Positions 1-5,000 of a stretch of 5,000 nt of DNA are shown piece after piece. The notes under the pieces are model-generated. The model ran no database searches. It was not told the DNA's origin and saw nothing but the letters and a program-made list of their open reading frames with translations. Where the stretch lies: the NCBI GenBank assembly GCA_008501785.1, contig QQUD01000193.1, positions 1-5,000 of the forward strand, read 5' to 3'. The stretch is from Chloroflexota bacterium. Lineage in GTDB: Bacteria > Chloroflexota > Anaerolineae > Promineifilales > Promineifilaceae. The position numbers were made by a program, and so were the translations under genes. The number at the start of each line of letters is the position of its first letter. Position 1 is the first letter of the stretch.

Positions 1-33
1 GAAACGAGTTAGGTAATTAGTTAGAAATCTGTG

Positions 34-71
34 AATTAGGACACAAAGATTATTCAGTGTCCTAATTTTTT
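34..71 (+). terminator. Hairpin with T-run, likely + strand rho-independent terminator
   Basis: A perfect 11-bp inverted repeat pairs AATTAGGACAC (34-44) with GTGTCCTAATT (57-67) around a 12-base loop. On the + strand the stem ends in a run of six T (66-71), four of them beyond the stem, as in an intrinsic terminator. On the minus strand the stem is preceded by the A-run and followed by CACAGATTTC, with no good U-run, so it would stop leftward transcripts less well. The TAG stop codon of the AI-2E gene (62-64) lies inside the stem. It may serve a convergent + strand gene ending left of the window, or act as a 3' stabilising hairpin for the minus-strand message. The hairpin is seen directly; its role is inferred. 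Confidence 0.55.
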
Positions 72-1321
72 GGTTTGGGTGTTATTTTGCTGGCGATTTG
101 GGAAACACGCTCTCGCAAAGTTGGCGAAGGCGGGGGCTGTTCCAACTCTGGTGCGGCAAAAGGAGGTAAATCAAACATTTTGCGCCATCCATAAATGCCC
201 AGTAGTTTAATAGTAGCAATGACTGGAGCGGCTAAAACTGCCCCTAAAATCCCGGCTAATGAACTACCCATAAACACACCAACCATCACAACCAAAGGAT
301 GTAAATCCAATGCATCTCCCACAATGCGTGGCACAAGCAGGTTGTTCTCCACTTGTTGCACCACAATCATGAAGGCTAGCACAATGCCAGTATGTGTCAG
401 AGATGACAAACCCATGTAATTGTCTGGCTGGAAAAATGCCACAACCATGGCTGTACCGGCGCCCACAACGGGTCCAATTACCGGAATGAATTCTAAAAGT
501 CCCGACAATATGCCTAACGCTAGCGAATTTTGTACCCCTAGAATGGCTAAACCAATCCAAACGACTAGAAAAATAACCAATCCCAAAATCACCTGACCAC
601 GCAAATAAGCGCTCCAAATGCGACCCGATTCCCGCGTGAGTCGTTCGGCATCTTTTTGATAGCCGGGTTGATAGGCAACTCGGCTGATATAACTGCCGAG
701 TTCTGGTATTTCAATTGCAAAATAGACCGACAGCACAAAAACAAAAAGCAATATGGTTAAAAAGCTAACGGTTGTGGTGGCGATACTGGTTACAATTTCT
801 CCGCTACGACCCAGAATTGGTTCAACCAGCCCCACAAGCTGATCGGAGATAATTGTCCAATCAAATGTAGTCAGGTCAATGGTGAAGGGGCCAATAGAGA
901 TCGGTTCCAATCCGGCTATGGTAGATTGAATGAGAACGGCCGTTTCCGTAATAAAAGTTGGAATTTCTTGAATGAGTGAGGATATTTGCTCAACGGCAGC
1001 AAAACCAAGCGCAATTATGGCCCCGATAATACTTAAGCCCAATACCAAGTAAACAATAAGAATACCTGAGCTTCGTTTAAAAGCTGTATTGCGGTCAATC
1101 AGATTGATTAACGGGTTGAGAATGTAGGCGATAATGATGGCTGCCACAATCTGACCAATGAGGGATTGAAAGCGAAAGCCGAGCCAGAGCAGAAGCAGCA
1201 ATGCTGATACCCCCACAATTACTTTTACGCTGCGCCCCCAAGGCGGAGACTCATTAACTGCGGCTAGTGAGTCTTGGGCATTGTTGGAATCAATGTTGGT
1301 ATGTTCTTTATTTTCAGCCAT
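62..1321 (-). CDS. AI-2E family transporter (PF01594-like polytopic membrane protein)
   Basis: This is a 419-residue inner-membrane protein of the AI-2E transporter family, whose members include the proposed AI-2 exporter TqsA and several Na+/H+ antiporter-like or uncharacterised permeases; the substrate here cannot be told from sequence. The layout fits the family: a polar N-terminus (1-30), hydrophobic segments near 33-49, 54-69 and 86-109, a long extramembrane stretch (about 112-175), then segments near 178-203, 243-262, 266-296, 311-324 and 342-375. Family-type signatures are visible: Y-I-L-N-P-L at 66-71, W-S-A-Y-L-R-G-Q at 236-243, the E-F-I-P-V-I-G-P turn at 277-284, and Q-Q-V-E-N-N-L-L-V-P-R-I at 322-333 followed by L-H-P-L at 340-343. 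The proline-rich polar tail (386-419) is variable in this family. Length is slightly above the usual 340-400. The start has AAGG seven bases upstream. It lies 66 bases downstream of the methyltransferase/GT39 gene and is probably last in the operon. The family call is firm; the cargo is unknown. Confidence 0.93.
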   Translation of the reverse strand: MAENKEHTNIDSNNAQDSLAAVNESPPWGRSVKVIVGVSALLLLLWLGFRFQSLIGQIVAAIIIAYILNPLINLIDRNTAFKRSSGILIVYLVLGLSIIGAIIALGFAAVEQISSLIQEIPTFITETAVLIQSTIAGLEPISIGPFTIDLTTFDWTIISDQLVGLVEPILGRSGEIVTSIATTTVSFLTILLFVFVLSVYFAIEIPELGSYISRVAYQPGYQKDAERLTRESGRIWSAYLRGQVILGLVIFLVVWIGLAILGVQNSLALGILSGLLEFIPVIGPVVGAGTAMVVAFFQPDNYMGLSSLTHTGIVLAFMIVVQQVENNLLVPRIVGDALDLHPLVVMVGVFMGSSLAGILGAVLAAPVIATIKLLGIYGWRKMFDLPPFAAPELEQPPPSPTLRERVSQIASKITPKPKN

Positions 1322-1328
1322 CGTTTTG

Positions 1329-1339
1329 CCTTATCCTTC
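1329..1339 (-). promoter_or_regulatory. Ribosome binding site of the AI-2E family gene
   Basis: Reading the minus strand, GAAGGA (1339-1334) and AAGG (1332-1329) precede the ATG at 1321-1319. AAGG leaves seven bases to the start codon and GAAGGA leaves twelve, so the nearer one probably pairs with 16S rRNA. This supports the ATG start chosen for the transporter. Confidence 0.55.
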
Positions 1340-1363
1340 TCTCCGCATTCTCAGCATCCTCTG
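1337..1363 (-). repeat. Degenerate 9-base tandem repeat, three units, in the gap upstream of the AI-2E gene
   Basis: On the + strand three consecutive 9-base units read TTCTCTCCG (1337-1345), CATTCTCAG (1346-1354) and CATCCTCTG (1355-1363). On the minus strand this is a purine-rich run with GAG at every ninth position. The unit nearest the start overlaps the GAAGGA of the ribosome binding site. It resembles the CACAGAG-type purine-rich repeats seen in gaps of many environmental bacterial genomes. With only three imperfect units the assignment is tentative. Confidence 0.4.
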
Positions 1364-1387
1364 TGGTAAAATCAAAAATCCTATGAT

Positions 1388-4300
1388 CTAATTTTCTACC
1401 TCGTATACGTAAAAAAGCGGGTCTGCGTAGTAACCTGCAAAGGATTGTGTTTCGCCGCCGGGGAATTGAGCTTGAATTTGGGTCATTTCTGCTGCTCGTT
1501 CCGGCAAGAAAATATAGAGTTGGTTGGTGGTTAATGAATCGGGTAGTTCGCCGTCAGGCTCTACGTCAAAAAGATTGTAGCCGCGTTGAAATTCTGGGGC
1601 GAGAAATGGAATTGTTGGAAAATCTGTGTACATGCTCGGTGGGCCGTAAAAATAGGTGGTCCATTCGTTTGCTGTGAAGTCGTTTAAATAATCGGCGACG
1701 CCATCGGCGATTTCGGTATTGCGGTCGCCAAAGTTGTGTTCGACGCGAAAACGGCCGTAATAAAACACCAAATCCCCCATCACAAACAGCAGCGACAGCA
1801 CCACCAATACCGGCAGCAGTCCAGAACGGAACCGGGTGGATGTTTCTTTGGGCAGAGCTGAAAGGGCAAAACGGCCGTAAGTAACCAGCGCAATTCCCGC
1901 TAACAAGCTCAGTGCCGGAGTCGCAATCACCAACCGGTGGCTGTTTGGCACATCAAGCAAAAACGCCCCGGCAAACAGCGTCGTCACCACAAACCAGACG
2001 ACGAGCATGACATATTTGAGATCACGCAGGCGAAAAACGGCCGTTACCAGCCCCAACACCATAAACAACGCCGGTCCAAAGCTCAACAGTGGCGCCAATG
2101 GACGATACGCCGGACTTAAATCAAGCTCCCCATTAAATGCCAACAGCCCGTGCCAGATTTGATTTGCTAAAATTGTGTTCGTGTTTTCACCGGTACGTGC
2201 GGCTTCTGTATTGAGCCAATCTGTCTGATTTGGGAAAATACCTAAATCATTCGCCCGCTGCATGTACACTTCGGGATTGTTATTGTAGTAAAGCAATTGC
2301 GGCAGCGCGACGATGAGTGCGAGCGCTGCTGCTGCAAATAAATGACTGCTGTTTCGTCGCAGTCCAGTGCGATCAAATAATATCGCCCACACGAGCAAAA
2401 CAGCCAATATGATTGGCAATAAATGTGAACTGGTAAAAAAGTAGGCGTTTAACCCAATAAAAGCCCCTGCCCACAACCATTGTCGTCTTTTAATAAATGT
2501 TTCGTTTTCTAAGGTTAATTCCCAGGCAACGGCCGTTATGCCTAGTGCAAGCAGCACCAACATCGGGTCCCAAATATTGCTCATGCCCAGACGGCTGTAG
2601 TGCAGGTGGAAATGTGAGCCAGTGAGCAAAACGGCTGTGACAATACCCACCTCTCGCCCATACAACCGTTTGCCAATCACATAAGCAATTGCTACGGTGA
2701 TGGCTCCTATCAGCGGTGACCAAAAGCGAATTGAGAATACCGAAGGTCCTAAAATTTTGACGGGAATTGCCATCAAAAAACTTGAAAGGGTAGGATTACC
2801 CAGCCATCCGGTGCCAAAAGGATTTTGTAATGTACCATTACTGATTCGCACGACGTCCAGACCTAAACTGGCTTCAATGCCGTTCAAAATAAATGGATGT
2901 TCGCTGAGATTGACAACACGAATCCCAAATGCTACTAGAAAAAAGATGAGCGGTAACAGCCAGTTGTTAAAATCGACATTTGATGTGGATGTGCTGATTT
3001 CTGTGGGGTCTTGTGGCGAAGCAAGCGCGTAAACGCCGAGACCGATTGCCATAAACCAGAGTAGAAAGCCCCAAAACGGCCGTTCTAACCCAGGATTACC
3101 AACTGCCCGCTGTGCAAACAATGCCAACAACAAGCTTGACAGCACTAACCAGCGGCGGCGAGGCAGCCTGCCAATTGCTGGCAGCTGTATGTTTGGCAAT
3201 CTGGGCAGCTGAAAAAGGCCTGTGCGCCAGCCTAAAATCAATAGTGGCAATGCACTAAACACAATCCAGCCAAACCCGCGTGATGGTTCAAGCGCGTTGC
3301 TGCCGAACATGGTTTGCCCCACAATGGCGGCCAGCAAACTTGTAAGCAGCAGCACATAGTTGAGAATGTTGATGCCAGATTTTGTGGGTTTTGTTTCAGG
3401 TTTGTGGATGGGCGCGGCTTCATCAGCGGTTGAAACGGCCGTTTCCCCTACCACTTCCCGCTCAACCGAAATAACCGAATCAATCACCTCTGATACTTGC
3501 TCATCAGTAGCTGCAACCCCTAACATTTCAGCCTCGCGGGACATCATCGCTTCCACCGAAAACGGCTGTGGTTCAGGTAAAGGTGCATCAATCGGACCAT
3601 TGGCTCGTTTTCGAGCAATAATTAGCAGGTATGCGCCCTCTTCTGGGTTAAATGCTTCCTCGTAAAACGGCCGTAACCAACGCTCGGTACGCTGCAAACT
3701 GCTCTTCCACGGGGCTACAATCCAGTGCCCGGTGATAGCATGCATGAGAGCCGAAGGGACGCCCTGTGCATGTCCAAATTCTAAAGCTCGCAGAGCATCT
3801 TTGGAGAAATAATATTGCCAGCGTTCAATCTCAAACCCGGCTTTTGCCAACCGGTCTGCCCACACTTCAGGAGTGTCGGTATGGGCATGGCGCGAGATAG
3901 TATTAAAGAAGTTGCGGTATCTGTTTGCGAGTCCATTTGCACCCAGCTTCTCAAAAAATTCAGCGCCACCCATGTACTCTGTAAAGTAGTTGGAAGGCAT
4001 GGTGATCACAAAACGGCCGTTTTCTTGCAATACCCGGCTCGTTTCATTCAACACCGGCTGGATGTCGGGAATATGTTCCAAAACCGAATTGCTAAAGGCC
4101 GACGCAAACGTCTCATCGGGGAACGGCATATCATTCCCCATACCGTACACCAAATCATCATACATGCCCGATTTTTTGGATTTTTGCAGTGGTCCCCACC
4201 ATGGATCAAGGCCCACATTGAGTGGCTTGTCAAACGTCATTTCCGCAAAATGACCATCGCCACATCCCAAATCTAAAACTGGTTCAGCTAGCTCTAGTTG

Positions 4301-4429
4301 CTGATAAAATCGTGCTTCAACCGCCCGTAACACCGCCCGAAATGCGGGAATCGACTTCAACTGTCGCCAAAGCTGATCATCTTTGTTTTGTACGGTTTGT
4401 TGTTTTTGTTCAATTTCATGTTCAATCAT
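1388..4429 (-). CDS. Fusion of class I SAM methyltransferase and GT39/PMT-type membrane glycosyltransferase
   Basis: This single open frame of 1013 residues has two enzymatic parts. Residues 1-275 form a complete Methyltransf_11-like domain: motif I V-L-D-L-G-C-G-D-G-H (51-60), an acidic strand-2 end at G-L-D-P (73-76), the D-M-P-F-P-D-E-T-F and S-V-L-E-H-I-P region (100-121), and a final strand at Y-L-L-I-I-A (267-272). A polar acidic linker follows (275-350). Four hydrophobic segments (about 355-371, 385-400, 427-440, 452-470) precede a GT39/PMT_2-like core starting near 488, with about a dozen further segments. Core features are an outside-facing loop with H-P-F at 511-513 and E519, a Y-S-R loop at 611-613, and P-N-S-H-R-L at 828-833. 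A soluble C-terminal domain (891-1013) ends the protein. Basic loops at 402-426 and 859-869 put the methyltransferase in the cytoplasm and the GT loop outside, where such enzymes use polyprenyl-phosphate sugars. The acceptor and methylated substrate are unknown. It lies 34 bases after the GT4 gene, so co-transcription is likely. The domain calls are strong; cooperation of the two activities is inference. Confidence 0.9.
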   Translation of the reverse strand: MIEHEIEQKQQTVQNKDDQLWRQLKSIPAFRAVLRAVEARFYQQLELAEPVLDLGCGDGHFAEMTFDKPLNVGLDPWWGPLQKSKKSGMYDDLVYGMGNDMPFPDETFASAFSNSVLEHIPDIQPVLNETSRVLQENGRFVITMPSNYFTEYMGGAEFFEKLGANGLANRYRNFFNTISRHAHTDTPEVWADRLAKAGFEIERWQYYFSKDALRALEFGHAQGVPSALMHAITGHWIVAPWKSSLQRTERWLRPFYEEAFNPEEGAYLLIIARKRANGPIDAPLPEPQPFSVEAMMSREAEMLGVAATDEQVSEVIDSVISVEREVVGETAVSTADEAAPIHKPETKPTKSGINILNYVLLLTSLLAAIVGQTMFGSNALEPSRGFGWIVFSALPLLILGWRTGLFQLPRLPNIQLPAIGRLPRRRWLVLSSLLLALFAQRAVGNPGLERPFWGFLLWFMAIGLGVYALASPQDPTEISTSTSNVDFNNWLLPLIFFLVAFGIRVVNLSEHPFILNGIEASLGLDVVRISNGTLQNPFGTGWLGNPTLSSFLMAIPVKILGPSVFSIRFWSPLIGAITVAIAYVIGKRLYGREVGIVTAVLLTGSHFHLHYSRLGMSNIWDPMLVLLALGITAVAWELTLENETFIKRRQWLWAGAFIGLNAYFFTSSHLLPIILAVLLVWAILFDRTGLRRNSSHLFAAAALALIVALPQLLYYNNNPEVYMQRANDLGIFPNQTDWLNTEAARTGENTNTILANQIWHGLLAFNGELDLSPAYRPLAPLLSFGPALFMVLGLVTAVFRLRDLKYVMLVVWFVVTTLFAGAFLLDVPNSHRLVIATPALSLLAGIALVTYGRFALSALPKETSTRFRSGLLPVLVVLSLLFVMGDLVFYYGRFRVEHNFGDRNTEIADGVADYLNDFTANEWTTYFYGPPSMYTDFPTIPFLAPEFQRGYNLFDVEPDGELPDSLTTNQLYIFLPERAAEMTQIQAQFPGGETQSFAGYYADPLFYVYEVEN
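2591..3569 (+). repeat. Three one-base variants, ACGGCTGT, of the iterated palindrome
   Basis: ACGGCTGT lies at 2591-2598, 2631-2638 and 3562-3569. Two copies share the A-rich left flank (AAAACGGCTGT) of the perfect palindromes, so they look like members of the same family with one C-to-T change on the + strand. The reverse orientation, ACAGCCGT on the + strand, was not found. They encode parts of T-A-V, Y-S-R-L and Q-P-F-S, again in different frames. Confidence 0.6.
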
Positions 4430-4438
4430 GCATCATTA

Positions 4439-4441
4439 TCC
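4439..4441 (-). promoter_or_regulatory. Weak ribosome binding site of the methyltransferase/GT39 gene
   Basis: Only a GGA triplet, nine bases before the ATG at 4429-4427, resembles a Shine-Dalgarno site. No other in-frame start precedes the methyltransferase motif I closely enough to replace it, and two nearby upstream ATGs (4433-4431 and 4436-4434) are out of frame. The weak site and the 34-base gap from the upstream stop would fit translation helped by ribosomes finishing the GT4 gene. Confidence 0.3.
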
Positions 4442-4463
4442 AAATTTGAAATTCGCCAGGGTG

Positions 4464-5000
4464 CTATTCTCCATCCCTCATTGCTCTGAGTCGCTCATAC
4501 GCAGGCGGCTCCGCAGCGCTGCTGTCTCGCTTCCCTTGCTGCAAATCGCGGAACAGCCCCAAATATTCGGTTGCGGTTTGCTGCGGGCTAAAGCTGTCGG
4601 AAATGAGTTGCGGTGATTTGATATAGCTGGCTTGATCATCCAATATTGAATTGAGTGCCTGAGCTAATGCGTAGTGGTCGCCAACGGCCGTTACTTCACC
4701 CATGCCTGTCATTGTTACCGGTTGACGCACCCCAGGCAGCGCACAAGCCGCAACCGGTACGCCATTCCGCATCGCTTCAATTTGCACCAGCCCAAAACTT
4801 TCGGTGCTGTTTAAACTGGTGACGGTGAGAACATCCAAGTTTTTGTAAAATGCAGTTAAGTCGGCCCCATCCAAATTGCCCAATAGAATGTATTGATTCT
4901 TGTACTTTTCAAAAAGCGGTGCTAATCTGGCCGCATATGCTTCTTCGCCTGTAATGTCTTCATACGCTCCTGCATGAAGCACTATCGCCTCTGGATGTTT
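4464..5000 (-). CDS. Glycosyltransferase family 4 (group 1), C-terminal part, cut by window edge
   Basis: The frame is open to the right edge, so only the last 178 residues are seen; a GTG at 4980-4982 is in frame but is an internal Val codon, because the reading continues upstream as K-H-P-E-A-I before V-L-H-A-G. The visible part is the second Rossmann half of a GT-B fold enzyme. It has the linker strand V-L-H-A-G, a strand I-L-L-G-N-L, and the classic E-x7-E donor-binding signature E-S-F-G-L-V-Q-I-E, followed by G-V-P-V-A-A and L-P-G-V-R-Q-P-V. These are typical of retaining GT4 enzymes that transfer sugars from nucleotide-sugar donors on the cytoplasmic side of the membrane. Family members are usually about 350-420 residues, so roughly half, including the acceptor-binding half, lies outside the window. 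The polar tail after the last helix (D-S-S-A-A-E-P-P) is unremarkable. It is probably the upstream gene of an operon with the methyltransferase/GT39 gene. Donor and acceptor sugars cannot be told. Confidence 0.9.
   Translation of the reverse strand, partial: KHPEAIVLHAGAYEDITGEEAYAARLAPLFEKYKNQYILLGNLDGADLTAFYKNLDVLTVTSLNSTESFGLVQIEAMRNGVPVAACALPGVRQPVTMTGMGEVTAVGDHYALAQALNSILDDQASYIKSPQLISDSFSPQQTATEYLGLFRDLQQGKRDSSAAEPPAYERLRAMRDGE

Larger units (their letters stand above)
935..4691. repeat. Ten copies of the palindrome ACGGCCGT (HIP1-like iterated motif)
   Basis: Perfect ACGGCCGT lies at 936-943, 1751-1758, 1871-1878, 2037-2044, 2529-2536, 3076-3083, 3435-3442, 3667-3674, 4013-4020 and 4684-4691. 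Every copy is preceded by A on the + strand, and seven of ten are followed by T, giving the 10-base palindrome AACGGCCGTT. All CGGCCG hexamers found in the window lie inside this longer motif. All copies are inside genes, in three reading frames: Thr-Ala-Val five times, Gly-Arg-Phe three times and Arg-Pro-Phe twice. One is in the AI-2E gene, eight in the fusion gene and one in the GT4 gene. The frame independence shows that the DNA word, not the peptide, is kept. Confidence 0.9.

Noticed and set aside
62..1321. Naming the transporter tqsA or assigning quorum-sensing export
   Set aside because: The family is broad with diverse or unknown cargo, and no quorum-sensing gene lies nearby.
1365..1400. 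Inverted repeat GGTAAAAT / ATTTTCTACC across the stop codon of the fusion gene, as a possible terminator
   Set aside because: The stem is eight AT-rich pairs with a two-base bulge and no following U-run; too weak to stop transcription.
2697..3032. Open frame of 111 codons on the + strand
   Set aside because: It lies opposite the GT39 core and shows no ribosome site or domain; a shadow frame.
3815..4276. Open frame of 153 codons on the + strand
   Set aside because: It is antisense to the methyltransferase domain, whose motifs are intact, and its translation has no recognisable family signature; a shadow frame.
936..4691. The repeated ACGGCCGT as operators or a CRISPR-like array
   Set aside because: Spacing is irregular (40 to over 800 bases, variants included), all copies lie within coding sequence, and no spacer-repeat structure is present.
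4464..4982. GTG at 4980-4982 as the true start of a short glycosyltransferase
   Set aside because: The frame continues to the window edge without a stop and the upstream residues fit the GT4 linker strand, so the GTG is an internal Val.

Overview
The window carries three genes, all on the minus strand and read right to left: the C-terminal part of a GT4-type glycosyltransferase (4464-5000, cut by the right edge), a 1013-residue protein joining a class I SAM-dependent methyltransferase to a polytopic GT39/PMT-type glycosyltransferase (1388-4429), and an AI-2E family membrane transporter/permease (62-1321). The gaps are 34 and 66 bases, so one transcript running leftwards is likely. No RNA gene, insertion sequence, CRISPR array or phage gene is visible, and no gap exceeds 300 bases.

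The organism cannot be named from the sequence. Moderate GC content by eye, a very large multi-TM GT39 protein next to a GT4 enzyme, and a highly repeated palindrome would fit an environmental Chloroflexota (Anaerolineae-like) genome. That is inference with low to moderate confidence. The gene set suggests surface glycan or glycolipid work. The GT4 enzyme would use nucleotide-sugars in the cytoplasm. The fusion protein would place a methyltransferase in the cytoplasm and a lipid-linked-sugar-dependent transferase facing outside. The AI-2E family permease may simply be co-transcribed.

The most striking non-gene signal is the short palindrome ACGGCCGT. It occurs ten times in 5 kb, where chance predicts far less than one, always preceded by A on the + strand. 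It lies inside all three genes and in all three reading frames (encoding Thr-Ala-Val, Gly-Arg-Phe or Arg-Pro-Phe). A one-base variant, ACGGCTGT, occurs three more times, always in the same orientation. This resembles the HIP1-type highly iterated palindromes of cyanobacteria and is probably a genome-wide DNA-level signal rather than a protein feature.

At the left edge a perfect 11-bp inverted repeat overlaps the stop codon of the AI-2E gene. Its T-run lies on the + strand side, suggesting a terminator for a convergent gene just outside the window. The 66-base gap upstream of the AI-2E gene holds a degenerate 9-base tandem repeat next to its ribosome binding site.
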